Shown: piece by piece, positions 1 to 9,110 of the stretch
How positions within the stretch are numbered: the stretch's first letter is position 1
Layout: every line of letters starts with the position of its first letter
Source: Methylophilales bacterium
Lineage (GTDB): Bacteria; Pseudomonadota; Gammaproteobacteria; Burkholderiales; Methylophilaceae
DNA: 64,000 nt
Assembly (NCBI GenBank): GCA_019823025.1
Contig: CP081940.1
Location: forward strand, 806,001-870,000
Reading direction: 5' to 3'
Position numbers and translations under genes: made by a program
The notes under the pieces: model-generated
Seen by the model: the letters and a program-made list of their open reading frames with translations, nothing else
Databases searched by the model: none
Told to the model about the DNA's origin: nothing

Positions 1-582
1 TATAGGGCCCTCGATTCTATGAATTGATTTTTCTTTCATTTCATTAAAAACAAAACTTGTGAATTTTCCACCTTCAATAAGCCTTAAATGGAGTTCAATC
101 ATTGATTCATGGGGTGCATTTGCCATTGAAAAAGCTCGACGACTTCCATCGGCCATTAAAAATTCAATATACTGACCTGCTTTAAATTTTAATGTTTCAG
201 ATGCAGGTAGTTTAAGATACATCTGCATTACATCATGATTTAAGTTTGCTAAACTTTCTACCCTAACAGGATAAAATTTTGGCGAATATTCATCATACGC
301 ATCTGGAATATTTGGTTCAATCACTAAATCTTCTTGGGCCATTGTTTTACAATAAAGCGTCATTCCCAATTTGATATCAGATTCTGTTAAAGCAGATGAT
401 TGATGGTCGTTTAAGAAAAATTTACCAGATATTATTTTTCCTTTACAAGAACCACAAGCGCCATCTTGACATCCATATGGAATCGTAATTCCAGCTACTA
501 TAGCGCCTTCTAGTATTGTTTGGCTTGGCTTGATTTCAAACTCTTCTCCAGACGACTGTATTTTAATTTTATAAGTCGTCAT
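1..582 (-). CDS. 2Fe-2S ferredoxin/flavin reductase, partial (C-terminus beyond window)
   Basis: Only the first 194 or so residues are present; the gene runs off the left edge. Read from the ATG at 582, the N-terminus is a plant-type [2Fe-2S] ferredoxin domain with Cys38, Cys43, Cys46 and Cys78 (CX4CX2C then a distant Cys). An FAD-binding region follows, with a GQY segment and an RAFS motif. This order matches the ferredoxin-FAD-NAD(P) reductases often annotated as CDP-6-deoxy-delta-3,4-glucoseen reductase, a name carried by many betaproteobacterial proteins whose real role is not dideoxysugar synthesis. Its start overlaps the end of fxsA by 14 bases, so the two are probably co-transcribed. 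Family assignment is good; the substrate is unknown. Confidence 0.8.
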   Translation of the reverse strand, partial: MTTYKIKIQSSGEEFEIKPSQTILEGAIVAGITIPYGCQDGACGSCKGKIISGKFFLNDHQSSALTESDIKLGMTLYCKTMAQEDLVIEPNIPDAYDEYSPKFYPVRVESLANLNHDVMQMYLKLPASETLKFKAGQYIEFLMADGSRRAFSMANAPHESMIELHLRLIEGGKFTSFVFNEMKEKSIHRIEGPI

Positions 583-991
583 TATTTTTTTTATCCTCTC
601 GGTGAAACTCGCCTTCAATGATGTCTGGCGTTTTTCCTTCATGAGACTTATATGCTTGTTCTTTTTTCAAAGCCGAGGCCTTGCCTCCTTGCAATAAAAT
701 TAGCAAGCCAAATACATCCGTTATCACTCCTGGAAATAAGAATAAAATACCTGCAAGAAAATTTTTTGCTGAGCCCATTATTGCGTCAGCAGGATTTCCT
801 CCCTTAGACATCAATCCTGTAAGTTTACTTAATGCGTTTGCCTTTTCTTCTCGAATTAATTGCCAGCCTAAAATAGCGATCGATATTAAATACAATAAGA
901 ACCACCAGCCATAAAGATTAAAGAAATAAATAATCCCCGCTAACTCTAGGCCAGGTAATAGAATTAAAAAAATGATAATTATTTTTCGCAT
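569..991 (-). CDS. fxsA: FxsA family membrane protein
   Basis: A 140-residue integral membrane protein. Hydrophobic segments lie at roughly residues 3-23, 26-44 and 70-100, and the third contains the FLFPGVITD-like stretch typical of FxsA. The C-terminal 35 residues are charged and cytosolic-looking. In E. coli, FxsA relieves exclusion of phage T7 by the F plasmid when overproduced; its normal role is unclear. The stop codon overlaps the start of the downstream ferredoxin-type reductase. It is divergent from dsbD. Confidence 0.85.
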   Translation of the reverse strand: MRKIIIIFLILLPGLELAGIIYFFNLYGWWFLLYLISIAILGWQLIREEKANALSKLTGLMSKGGNPADAIMGSAKNFLAGILFLFPGVITDVFGLLILLQGGKASALKKEQAYKSHEGKTPDIIEGEFHREDKKNNDDL

Positions 992-1073
992 GTTTTAATT
1001 AAAGTTATGAAATTCATTGAGTAATTAGTCTTAATTGCGGATAATTATAAGCTTCAAATCCTATTCTATAAAG

Positions 1074-2765
1074 ATGTTAAGACATTTAAATTTAGTTTTT
1101 ATTCTGTTTTTTTTCAGCCTTTCATCATCCGCGAATGATGATTTCAGTTTTTATGATGAAAAAGAGGCTTTTCTCCCTGTTGAAGAAGCATTTCAATTTG
1201 AACTTTTGCCCGATGAAAATAAATCAATAATTAAAATAGAGCTTAATAATGCCCCCGGTTACTATACCTACAAGGCCAAGTTTAAAGTTTCTTTTGAGCC
1301 TTCAACTAAAATAGAAACAACCTATCCTCAAGGTGATATCAAAGAAGACGAATTCTTTGGAAAGCAAGAAGTTTATTTTGATAAACAAATTATTACTATT
1401 CTGCACAAAGGTCAGATACCAACTAATCAAAAAATTATAATAGATTTTCAAGGGTGTAGTGAAAAAGGTCTTTGTTATCCACCTTCAACGCATATTATTA
1501 ATATGGAAGGTCAATCTAATATAAATTATCTTTCTGAAACAGACTCATTTGTTGAAACACTTAATGACAGAAATTTCCTTATTATTTTAATAAGCTTTTT
1601 TCTAGCCGGCTTACTATTATCCTTAACACCTTGTGTTCTGCCTATGGTCCCAATTTTATCAAGTATCGTCATATCATCTAATAAGGATCATGCTATTCGT
1701 TATACTTTAAGTTATGTTGGAGGTGTATCTGCGACTTATATTATTTTTGGCATTGTTGCATCTATTACAGGTAGTTTTTTATCCTCGAGCTTGCAAAATA
1801 TTTATTTCTTATTATTCAATGGATTTTTATTTATTATTTTTGCTCTTGCCATGTTTGATGTTTTTCATTTTAATATTTCTCAAAATAATTTTCTATCAAG
1901 GCTTCTTAACAAAATAAATAAGAAAAATATCATACATATTTTTTTCCTAGGTTTGTTTTCAGCACTTATATTAAGCCCCTGTGTGGCCCCACCTTTAGCG
2001 GCAGCAATCTTATATATAAGCCAAGCAAATGATATTTTATTGGGTGGCCTTTCTTTATTTATCATGAGCATTGGAATGAGTGTTCCTTTATTGCTTATTG
2101 GTTTTTCTGCTAATAGGTTTCTCCCAAAGCCTGGGATATGGATGGTGAAGGTTAAAAAATTAATAGGTTTTGTATTAATTGGCATGTCAATTTATATTAT
2201 TCGTCCTATTTTGGACGAAACTGTTTTCTTTTTACTTTTAAATACCTTATTAACAATCTCAATATCTTATTATTTATTTTTTACTGAAAATAAAATAGCT
2301 ATTTTAAAGATAGTTTTAATTTTAGGATTGCTTTTTTCCGTCTGCTTTAATATTTACCATACTAAGAATTATATTGATAAAGATATAAATTTATCATCAA
2401 ATGAAAAACCTGAGTTTATTGTTATTAATTCAATAGAACAATTAGACAATATAATTGCTTCTAACAAGGCAAAACCCATCATGCTCGATTTTTATGCAGA
2501 TTGGTGTGTAGCTTGTCTTGAATTTGAAAAATTTACTTTTACTGACAAGGAAGTAAATGCATTGATGAAACAATATATTCTACTAAAAGCTGATGTAACA
2601 GGTAACAATGTAAATGATAAGGCATTAATGAAAGAATTTAACATTTTTGGCCCGCCTGCTATTCTATTTTTTGATAATGCTGGCAATGAAGTTAGAAAAA
2701 TAAGAACGATCGGTTTTAAAAATCCGAAAGAATTTAAAAAAATATTACAAATAGGGTTAGATTAA
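1074..2765 (+). CDS. dsbD: Thiol:disulfide interchange protein DsbD
   Basis: Inner-membrane electron carrier that passes reducing power from cytosolic thioredoxin to periplasmic thiol proteins. All three modules are present. After a signal peptide (about 1-20) comes the nDsbD domain with Cys128 and Cys134 in a CSEKGLC motif. The multi-pass membrane domain has its redox cysteines at Cys187 (TPCVLP) and Cys303 (SPCVAP). The C-terminal thioredoxin domain carries Cys478-Cys481 (WCVAC). The start was set at the ATG at 1074, which begins a proper signal peptide and gives 563 residues, close to E. coli DsbD; the in-frame TTG at 1035 would add 13 unlikely residues. The stop overlaps the next start by one base, coupling it to a TlpA-like partner. 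Confidence 0.96.
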   Translation: MLRHLNLVFILFFFSLSSSANDDFSFYDEKEAFLPVEEAFQFELLPDENKSIIKIELNNAPGYYTYKAKFKVSFEPSTKIETTYPQGDIKEDEFFGKQEVYFDKQIITILHKGQIPTNQKIIIDFQGCSEKGLCYPPSTHIINMEGQSNINYLSETDSFVETLNDRNFLIILISFFLAGLLLSLTPCVLPMVPILSSIVISSNKDHAIRYTLSYVGGVSATYIIFGIVASITGSFLSSSLQNIYFLLFNGFLFIIFALAMFDVFHFNISQNNFLSRLLNKINKKNIIHIFFLGLFSALILSPCVAPPLAAAILYISQANDILLGGLSLFIMSIGMSVPLLLIGFSANRFLPKPGIWMVKVKKLIGFVLIGMSIYIIRPILDETVFFLLLNTLLTISISYYLFFTENKIAILKIVLILGLLFSVCFNIYHTKNYIDKDINLSSNEKPEFIVINSIEQLDNIIASNKAKPIMLDFYADWCVACLEFEKFTFTDKEVNALMKQYILLKADVTGNNVNDKALMKEFNIFGPPAILFFDNAGNEVRKIRTIGFKNPKEFKKILQIGLD

Positions 2766-3307
2766 TGAAAAAAAATATAAAATTTATATTGCTACTCGTA
2801 TTTATTGCCATAGTTGCTGGTTTTTCAGGTTACCTTATGAAAAAAAATAATCTTAATGACGAGTTAGTCATTTCTAATCCAACCGATATCTCAACTGCAT
2901 CACTATTTAACGCTAATATTATGGATAACTCTGGAGAAATGATTTCTTTTTCTAAGTTCGAGGGTCAATGGTTATTACTTAATTTTTGGGCAACATGGTG
3001 TGCACCTTGTCGAGAAGAAATACCTGAATTAAATGAATTTTCTCATAAAAATAAAATCATCCAAACCATTGCAATCGCTATAGATGATTTAGAATCTGTT
3101 AATAAATTTACAAAAAAAATACCTATTGAGTACTTGTCTTTTATTGCTGAGAACGAGGGAGTTGAACTATCACAATCACTTGGTAATGAGCGGGGTGTTT
3201 TACCCTTTAGTGTCATTATTAGCCCTGAGAAAAAGATTAAAAAAGTATTTTATGGAAGACTCAAATTAAATCAATTAAATCAAGCATTAAACTCGATCAT
3301 TAATTAG
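2765..3307 (+). CDS. TlpA/ResA-like membrane-anchored thioredoxin
   Basis: A 180-residue protein with an N-terminal membrane anchor (about 5-24) and a periplasmic thioredoxin-like domain carrying WCAPC in a FWATWCAPCREE context, typical of the TlpA/ResA/CcmG group. These proteins reduce disulfides in targets such as apocytochrome c or cupredoxin assembly proteins. It overlaps the end of dsbD by one base, so DsbD is the likely electron donor. The specific target cannot be told from sequence; no cytochrome c maturation genes are nearby. Confidence 0.9.
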   Translation: MKKNIKFILLLVFIAIVAGFSGYLMKKNNLNDELVISNPTDISTASLFNANIMDNSGEMISFSKFEGQWLLLNFWATWCAPCREEIPELNEFSHKNKIIQTIAIAIDDLESVNKFTKKIPIEYLSFIAENEGVELSQSLGNERGVLPFSVIISPEKKIKKVFYGRLKLNQLNQALNSIIN

Positions 3308-3407
3308 AATGGGCTCTAAATTCTCTTAAAATCTATTAAAATATAGACAAAATGACTTAATTTCGGCAAAATAAGTTAAATATCGTTATATATACAAAGA
3401 AATATTT

Positions 3408-3839
3408 ATGTCAAAGAAGAAAATAAGTGTAATTCACGGACCAAATTTAAACTTACTTGGTGAAAGAGAACCCGAACATTATGGAAGCATGACGCTTGAA
3501 GATATCAATTCTATGCTTAAAGATCGAGCAAGCGAATTAGGTGTAGAAATCGATATTTTTCAAAGCAATAGTGAAGCCGAAATAATTGAAAAAATTCAAT
3601 TATTAACCAGTGACTTCACTATCATCAATCCTGCTGCCTTCACGCATAGTTCAGTCGCTATCAGAGATAGTCTTGTTGCCAAAAAAATAAAGTTTATAGA
3701 GGTTCATCTCTCGAATGTTTTTGCACGTGAAGCTTTTAGAAAAAATTCTTTTTTTTCTGACGTTGCTGTTGGAGTCATAAGTGGCTTTGGGGCAGAGGGG
3801 TATATTGCTGCCCTTAATTATATAAATCAATCTGAATAA
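3408..3839 (+). CDS. aroQ: 3-dehydroquinate dehydratase, type II
   Basis: Third step of the shikimate pathway: dehydrates 3-dehydroquinate to 3-dehydroshikimate. The 143-residue length is typical of the small dodecameric type II enzyme. Visible motifs are the N-terminal HGPNLNLLGxRE signature with the catalytic Tyr shortly after (EHYGSM), the INPAAFTH segment, the EVHLSN motif, and the C-terminal GFGAEGY segment. It lies 18 bases upstream of accB, a linkage (aroQ-accB-accC) common in proteobacteria. Confidence 0.97.
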   Translation: MSKKKISVIHGPNLNLLGEREPEHYGSMTLEDINSMLKDRASELGVEIDIFQSNSEAEIIEKIQLLTSDFTIINPAAFTHSSVAIRDSLVAKKIKFIEVHLSNVFAREAFRKNSFFSDVAVGVISGFGAEGYIAALNYINQSE

Positions 3840-3857
3840 ATTTCGAGGTAAATAAAA

Positions 3858-4325
3858 ATGGATTTAAGAAAGTTAAAGACCTTAATAGATTTAGTTGAAG
3901 CATCAGATATCTCTGAACTTGAACTGACAGAAGGTGAGGAAAAAGTAAAAATTAGTCGTCAAAATAATACGGGGTCCTCTTTACCGCCTACTAATTATGT
4001 TCAACAACCTATCCAACCAACAGTAAATATGCAACCTCAAGTGCAATCTGAGGCGCCCTCCGATAAGGTAGAAACAACACCAGCAGATAATAAAAATTCT
4101 ATTACTTCTCCAATGGTTGGTACCTTTTATAGAGCTGCCTCTCCTGATTCAGCTCCCTTTATAGATATTGGCTCAACCGTTAAAAAGGGTGAGACATTAT
4201 GCATTATTGAAGCTATGAAAATTCTTAATGAAATAGAGTCTGATAAAGAGGGTACCATTACTAAAATTTTAATTGAGAATGGTCAACCTGTTGAGTATGG
4301 ACAGCCACTCTTCGAAATAAGCTAA
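3858..4325 (+). CDS. accB: Biotin carboxyl carrier protein of acetyl-CoA carboxylase
   Basis: Carries the biotin that shuttles CO2 between AccC and the carboxyltransferase in the first committed step of fatty-acid synthesis. An N-terminal helical region is followed by a Pro/Gln/Ser-rich linker (about 45-80) and a biotinyl domain whose EAMK motif places the biotinylated lysine at Lys121. The 155-residue length is normal. It sits directly before accC with 7 bases between, the conserved accBC operon. Confidence 0.97.
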   Translation: MDLRKLKTLIDLVEASDISELELTEGEEKVKISRQNNTGSSLPPTNYVQQPIQPTVNMQPQVQSEAPSDKVETTPADNKNSITSPMVGTFYRAASPDSAPFIDIGSTVKKGETLCIIEAMKILNEIESDKEGTITKILIENGQPVEYGQPLFEIS

Positions 4326-4332
4326 CCATACA

Positions 4333-5679
4333 ATGTTTGATAAAATTTTAATTGCCAACCGTGGTGAAATAGCTCTTAGAATCCTCAGGGCTTGCAGAGC
4401 CATGGGAATTAAAACAGTCACAGTTTATTCTGAGGCAGATGCTGAAGCCAAATATGTAAAACTTTCCGACGAATCCGTATGCATTGGTCCAGCACCTTCC
4501 AACTTAAGCTATTTAAATATACCAGCAATCATAAGCGCAGCAGAAGTTACTGATGCACAGGCCATACACCCTGGTTATGGATTTCTATCAGAAAATGCAG
4601 ATTTTGCTGAACGAGTAGAGAAAAGTGGCTTTACGTTTATTGGTCCAAGACCCGAAACAATCCGAATGATGGGAGATAAAGTCAGTGCTAAGGAGACCAT
4701 GAATAAAACGGGTGTGCCTTGCGTTCCTGGTTCTGATGGTGCAATCCCAGAAGATAGTGATGAAATCAAAAAAATTGCAAAAAAAATTGGTTACCCTGTC
4801 ATTATTAAAGCTGCAGGTGGTGGAGGTGGGCGAGGTATGCGGGTAGTTCACACTGAAGCAGCCCTTCTAAATTCTGTAGTAATGACGAAGAATGAGGCAC
4901 AAGCAGCTTTCGGCAATCCTGTCGTTTATATGGAAAAATTCCTTGAAAAACCAAGACATGTTGAATTTCAGGTATTAGCTGACTCACATGGGAAGGCAAT
5001 TCATCTTGGAACAAGAGATTGTTCCCTTCAAAGACGTCATCAAAAAATTATCGAAGAGGCTCCCGCTCCTGGTATTAGTGAAAAACAGATGAATAAAATT
5101 GGTGCTAGATGCGCATCGGCTTGTGAAAAAATAAATTATCGCGGAGCAGGTACATTTGAATTTTTATATGAAAATAATGAGTTTTATTTCATTGAAATGA
5201 ATACAAGACTCCAAGTTGAACATACCGTTACCGAACTTATTACGGATATAGACTTGGTGCAAGAACAAATTAAAATTGCTTTTGGTGAAAAACTGAGTTT
5301 TCGCCAAAAGGATATTAAATACCAAGGTCATGCTATCGAGTGCAGACTAAATGCAGAAGATCCATATAACTTTATGCCTTCTCCCGGCACAATTTCTAGG
5401 TTTCATCTTCCCGGTGGACCCGGTGTAAGAATCGATACCCATGCTTATGGGGGTTATAAGGTCCCCTCAAACTATGACTCAATGGTTGGTAAGTTAATTA
5501 CTTACGGAGAGTCCAGAGATCAAGCACTTGCTAGGATGGATATTGCTTTATCTGAAATTGTTGTAGAAGGTATTAAAACAAATGTGCCCCTTCATCGGGA
5601 TCTAGTGAATGATCGTAGCTTCATGGATGGAGGTGTAAATATTCATTACCTCGAAAATAAGCTTAAGAATAAATCCTAA
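4333..5679 (+). CDS. accC: Biotin carboxylase subunit of acetyl-CoA carboxylase
   Basis: ATP-dependent carboxylation of biotin on AccB. The 448-residue protein has the full three-part layout: an N-terminal biotin-carboxylase domain starting [13 protein letters not shown], a central ATP-grasp domain with the glycine-rich [12 protein letters not shown] loop and the [10 protein letters not shown] catalytic segment, and a C-terminal domain with [11 protein letters not shown]. Length and motifs match the stand-alone bacterial enzyme. Second gene of accBC. Confidence 0.98.
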   Translation: MFDKILIANRGEIALRILRACRAMGIKTVTVYSEADAEAKYVKLSDESVCIGPAPSNLSYLNIPAIISAAEVTDAQAIHPGYGFLSENADFAERVEKSGFTFIGPRPETIRMMGDKVSAKETMNKTGVPCVPGSDGAIPEDSDEIKKIAKKIGYPVIIKAAGGGGGRGMRVVHTEAALLNSVVMTKNEAQAAFGNPVVYMEKFLEKPRHVEFQVLADSHGKAIHLGTRDCSLQRRHQKIIEEAPAPGISEKQMNKIGARCASACEKINYRGAGTFEFLYENNEFYFIEMNTRLQVEHTVTELITDIDLVQEQIKIAFGEKLSFRQKDIKYQGHAIECRLNAEDPYNFMPSPGTISRFHLPGGPGVRIDTHAYGGYKVPSNYDSMVGKLITYGESRDQALARMDIALSEIVVEGIKTNVPLHRDLVNDRSFMDGGVNIHYLENKLKNKS

Positions 5680-5684
5680 AAAAT

Positions 5685-6572
5685 ATGGCATGGATAAATT
5701 TAACTTTTTTTGCGGAAGAAAAACATATTGATCTATTAAGTGAAGCGTTAGAAACCCGAGGTGCATTATCCATATTTATTCAAGATAAAAACTTAAATAA
5801 CAGTGATGAAGAATTAATCTTTGGTGAGCCTCATAGCGGACCAAATAAATTTTGGGCCACCAATCAAATTCAAGCGTTATTTAATGATTCCGTAGATATA
5901 AAAGAAATTCAAGATGAGCTCATCTTGAATTTTCAGGATATTGATTTTAAATTTACTGCCTCATCTGTATCTGAGACAGATTGGGTAAAATTATCACAAT
6001 CTCAATTTAAACCAATTTGTATTAAAAACAGAATTAATATTGTTCCATCATGGCATAAAATAAATAACCCAAAACTAATTAATATTATTTTAGACCCTGG
6101 TTTAGCTTTTGGGACGGGAGCTCATCCAACAACGCATCTTTGCACAGAATGGCTTATTGATAATGTTTCTAAAGAAAAAAAAGTACTAGATTACGGATGT
6201 GGCTCAGGTATCTTAGCTATCGCTGCTTTTAAACTTGGCGCTAAAATGGTAAAAGGGGTTGATATAGATCCCCAAGCTATTATTGCAAGTAAAGAAAATG
6301 GGAATGTAAATGAATGTAATATCGATTGGTTAAATACAAATGAAGATTTTAAGTTTCAAACCGACCTATTAGTTGCAAATATTTTATCTAGCGCACTCTC
6401 CGTTTTAGCCCCATTGTTAGCAAGTTACTGTGCGCCAAAAGGCAAGATTGCCCTATCAGGTATACTTGAATCACAGGAAAATCAAATAAAAAAAATTTAT
6501 GCACCTTGGTTTAATTTTGAAAAAACCTTAAAAAATAATGGTTGGGTATGTCTTAGTGGGGTTAAAGTTTAG
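5685..6572 (+). CDS. prmA: Ribosomal protein L11 methyltransferase
   Basis: SAM-dependent methylation of ribosomal protein L11. The 295-residue protein has an N-terminal substrate-recognition domain, a DPGLAFGTGAHPTT signature, the SAM-binding motif LDYGCGSGILAIAA near residues 167-180, and the VANIL motif near 225. Length is typical. It lies 5 bases after accC; the accB-accC-prmA order is common in beta- and gammaproteobacteria. Confidence 0.96.
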   Translation: MAWINLTFFAEEKHIDLLSEALETRGALSIFIQDKNLNNSDEELIFGEPHSGPNKFWATNQIQALFNDSVDIKEIQDELILNFQDIDFKFTASSVSETDWVKLSQSQFKPICIKNRINIVPSWHKINNPKLINIILDPGLAFGTGAHPTTHLCTEWLIDNVSKEKKVLDYGCGSGILAIAAFKLGAKMVKGVDIDPQAIIASKENGNVNECNIDWLNTNEDFKFQTDLLVANILSSALSVLAPLLASYCAPKGKIALSGILESQENQIKKIYAPWFNFEKTLKNNGWVCLSGVKV

Positions 6573-6980
6573 ATGAAATTTTATAGTTGGGTATTTATGA
6601 TAATTTTCATATGCTTTTCCTTTGGTTGTGCGTCGACAAAAAAAGAACAGCTTCCAGCGCCTCACAATAATTATAGTGGACTAACTGTTGATACTTATTT
6701 CAGCGGAGAAGATGGTGTAACTTCTGAAATGATGAGAGCATGTTCACAATATGGCGGGCTTGATCAAAACAGTATTAATAATTCTGGTGATGATTTATTA
6801 TTACAAGATGTAGTAAGTTATCAGTGTAATTTTGCGAATAGGTCATCTGATGAGATTACTATTGACGGGAAATCTGTTAAGAGGTTATCTGGAAGTGCTG
6901 CTAAAAAAAAATGCGAGGAGCTTGGCTTTAAAATTGGCTCTACAGAATTTCCAAAATGTTTGAGGATACTTACACAATGA
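6573..6980 (+). CDS. Small exported protein, possible lipoprotein, unknown function
   Basis: Not recognised. The 135 residues begin with a short basic N-terminus and a hydrophobic stretch ending in FGCAS near residue 20, which resembles a lipoprotein signal with a weak lipobox (Ser at -3, Phe at -2, Gly at -1). The mature part is polar and contains four more cysteines that could form disulfides. It starts on the base after the prmA stop and its stop overlaps the next gene in an ATGA arrangement, so it is translationally coupled on both sides. Envelope location is inferred from the signal only. Confidence 0.75.
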   Translation: MKFYSWVFMIIFICFSFGCASTKKEQLPAPHNNYSGLTVDTYFSGEDGVTSEMMRACSQYGGLDQNSINNSGDDLLLQDVVSYQCNFANRSSDEITIDGKSVKRLSGSAAKKKCEELGFKIGSTEFPKCLRILTQ

Positions 6981-7345
6981 CAAAAGAAATAAAATGGGCC
7001 TTCATATTAGTAATTATTTCTGCGGGCACTTCGTTTGCTGTTGCTGAAAATAAAACTACTAATTTTAAATGCAAGGGAATTGCAACGTTTGAATTAATGG
7101 GTTCATCAGGGAAAAAAGAGGAAGTTAAAACAATGTCTTTTAATTTCATTGACGGCTCGTTACAAGATTTAAATAATATTGACTGCATCTGGTCTAGTGA
7201 ATTAATTAAATGTACATCGAATTTTTTAAATGTACGAAATTTAGAAATTAATCTTAAAAATAATACAGCCACCGACTTTATTTCAGGAAATAAGGGATTT
7301 GGTCAGTATGTAGAAACATTTTCAGGTGATTGTGAAAAAAGTTAA
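6977..7345 (+). CDS. Small secreted/periplasmic protein, unknown function
   Basis: Not recognised. Starting at the ATG at 6977 (ATGA overlap with the preceding stop) gives 122 residues with a good signal peptide: basic start, hydrophobic core, probable cleavage after AVA near residue 23. An upstream in-frame start at 6956 would lie inside the previous gene and spoil the signal. The mature domain has four cysteines (FKCK, DCIW, IKCT, GDCEK), which suggests two disulfides. It follows another small Cys-containing exported protein. Confidence 0.72.
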   Translation: MTKEIKWAFILVIISAGTSFAVAENKTTNFKCKGIATFELMGSSGKKEEVKTMSFNFIDGSLQDLNNIDCIWSSELIKCTSNFLNVRNLEINLKNNTATDFISGNKGFGQYVETFSGDCEKS

Positions 7346-7348
7346 CCT

Positions 7349-7615
7349 ATGATATCAGTTGAAGCTATTGATAATAATTCGTTTAAAGTTTCAGTCACAA
7401 AAGATTCCTCAACAGAACATATAGTTTTATTAAGTGATCGTTTTCATCAAGATGTCACAAATAATAAACTAACAAAAACTGAGCTTATCACTCATTCTTT
7501 TGAGTTTTTATTAAAAAGAGAATCAAATCAATCCATATTAAAAAAATTTAATCTTGAAGTTATCAGCCAGTATTTCCCTGAATATATTATTGAAATAAAA
7601 AAAATTATTCTATAA
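7349..7615 (+). CDS. Conserved-looking small cytosolic protein, unknown function
   Basis: An 88-residue acidic/polar protein without signal or membrane segment, starting 3 bases after the preceding gene. The second half has the pattern ITHSFEFLLKRESN then FNLEVISQYFPEY, which looks like a folded helical domain. I could not place it in a named family. Composition and operon position support a real gene; no function is proposed. Confidence 0.65.
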   Translation: MISVEAIDNNSFKVSVTKDSSTEHIVLLSDRFHQDVTNNKLTKTELITHSFEFLLKRESNQSILKKFNLEVISQYFPEYIIEIKKIIL

Positions 7616-7654
7616 TTAATCCACTAAATATAAAAATTTAAGGACTACTGCTTA

Positions 7655-8656
7655 ATGGTAAAAGCTTACGCTGCATTAAATCCTGGAGAAAATCTTAAAC
7701 TCTACGAATATGAACCTGAAGAATTAAAACAAAATGAGGTTCGAATTAAGGTTCACTCTTGTGGCATATGCCATAGTGACATAAGCGCAATAGATAATAG
7801 CTGGGGAAAATCTACATATCCTATGATTGCAGGACATGAAATCATAGGCGAAGTAATTGAGACTGCTCCTAATATCTCAATGCACAAAGTTGGAGACAGC
7901 GTTGGCCTTGGTTGGCATTCGGGATATTGTAATAAATGTGATTATTGCCATGCAGGTGATCATAATTTTTGTAATAACACTAAGAAAACTGTATTTAGTC
8001 AGTTCGGTGGTTTTGCTGAAGAAGTTGTTGCCGAAGCAGCGAGCGTAATTCCTATTCCTTTAAAGCTAAATCTTGAAGATGCAGGTCCATTATTATGTGG
8101 CGGAATAACTGTATTTACTCCTATAGTTGAATTTGGAATTAATGCAAATCACAAAGTAGGAATTATTGGTATAGGGGGGCTTGGCCACTTAGCAATAAAT
8201 TTTTATAAAGCCTTAGGTTGCCATGTAACAGCTTTTACAAGCTCACAAGATAAAAATGAGTTAATCAAATCAATGGGTGCTGATGAGGTTGTATCGTCCA
8301 CTGATCAAGTGACCTTAAAAAATATGGGTGCGAAATTTGATCTACTGATATCTACAGTTAATGTTAGCTTAGATTGGAACTTATTTCTAAACACTATAAA
8401 GCCAAGAGGCAGACTCCACTTTGTTGGAGCTGTGTTAGAACCTATTAAATCCTCAGTATTCTCGCTTATGACGGGTCGTCGTTCTATATCTGGATCTCCT
8501 GTAGGGAGTCCAAAAAATATTAAAAAAATGCTTAATTTTTGTGTTCAACATAACATTAAACCTATTGTTGAGCACTTTAAATTCAATGATATTAATAATG
8601 CGATTGATAAAGTTAGAAGCAATGAGGTCAGATTTCGTGCAGTTTTAAGTTGGTAA
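7655..8656 (+). CDS. Zinc-dependent alcohol dehydrogenase (cinnamyl-alcohol/YahK-like group)
   Basis: Medium-chain NAD(P)-dependent dehydrogenase of 333 residues. The catalytic zinc ligands appear in CGICHSDIS and AGHEIIGEV, and the structural zinc loop in a CX2CX2CX7C pattern (CNKCDYCHAGDHNFC). The nucleotide-binding fold carries GIGGLGHLA near residue 172. The pattern fits the CAD/YahK-type aldehyde reductases rather than classical liver-type ADH. It would interconvert an alcohol and an aldehyde, but the substrate is unknown. An in-cell detoxification role is plausible for a methylotroph but is only inference. Confidence 0.9.
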   Translation: MVKAYAALNPGENLKLYEYEPEELKQNEVRIKVHSCGICHSDISAIDNSWGKSTYPMIAGHEIIGEVIETAPNISMHKVGDSVGLGWHSGYCNKCDYCHAGDHNFCNNTKKTVFSQFGGFAEEVVAEAASVIPIPLKLNLEDAGPLLCGGITVFTPIVEFGINANHKVGIIGIGGLGHLAINFYKALGCHVTAFTSSQDKNELIKSMGADEVVSSTDQVTLKNMGAKFDLLISTVNVSLDWNLFLNTIKPRGRLHFVGAVLEPIKSSVFSLMTGRRSISGSPVGSPKNIKKMLNFCVQHNIKPIVEHFKFNDINNAIDKVRSNEVRFRAVLSW

Positions 8657-8663
8657 TTACTAC

Positions 8664-8981
8664 ATGGCTAACTACAATGTGAGTGGACTTGAAACATTAG
8701 CTGAACTAGCTCGCTTATCAAAAAATAGTTGGTGCGTCTATATTTTAAGGTGTACAGATGGTACTTTTTATACGGGAATTACCACAGATATTAATCGCCG
8801 AATAAAAGAACATGGTACAAAAAAGGGTGCCAAATATACAAAACAACGTGGTCCTTTTAAATTAGTTTATAAAGCTTCTTTTCATAATAGAAGCTCAGCC
8901 AGTAAAGAGGAACATAGAATTAAATCCCTACCCCTTCAAGAAAAACTTAAACTACTTAAATCTGATGCTGTCTTTCCATAA
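8664..8981 (+). CDS. GIY-YIG nuclease superfamily protein (UPF0213-like)
   Basis: A 105-residue protein holding one GIY-YIG domain: VYILRCTDGTFYTGIT replaces the name-giving motif in the way usual for the small YhbQ/UPF0213 group. It is followed by the conserved Arg in INRRIKEH and a Glu in KEEHRIK. These stand-alone domains are widespread; a nuclease role in DNA repair is suspected for some. The first 20 residues precede the domain and are not conserved in any family I know. It begins 7 bases after the dehydrogenase. Confidence 0.87.
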   Translation: MANYNVSGLETLAELARLSKNSWCVYILRCTDGTFYTGITTDINRRIKEHGTKKGAKYTKQRGPFKLVYKASFHNRSSASKEEHRIKSLPLQEKLKLLKSDAVFP

Positions 8982-9054
8982 ATAAGAAATAATTAAAAGA
9001 TTGAAAATTTACTTTATTTTCAATTACCTATATACTTCGCACTCGTAAAGATTA

Positions 9055-9071
9055 TCTATAATTTATCATTA
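9055..9071 (+). promoter_or_regulatory. Possible promoter -10 region for the RhlE-like helicase gene
   Basis: A perfect TATAAT lies at 9057-9062, about 49 bases before the TTG start. No good -35 is visible at the usual distance. The 17-base string TCTATAATTTATCATTA recurs exactly at 12634-12650 upstream of ugd, which also lacks a clear -35. Low confidence because the genome is AT-rich. Confidence 0.35.
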
Positions 9072-9110
9072 GGTCTAATCTTCTCATAGACATCACTTAA
9101 GGATAATTTT

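Noticed and set aside
1035-1073. Upstream TTG start for dsbD
   Set aside because: Adds 13 residues before a good signal peptide that starts at the ATG at 1074.
4575-5014. Open frames antisense to accC
   Set aside because: They follow codon periodicity of accC and have no family features or start signals.
6956-6976. Upstream start for the second small exported protein
   Set aside because: It lies inside the preceding gene; the ATG at 6977 gives an ATGA overlap and a proper signal peptide.
9000-9024. AT-rich hairpin after the GIY-YIG gene
   Set aside because: The stem is 9 pairs but nearly all A-T and no T-run follows, so a terminator call is not supported.
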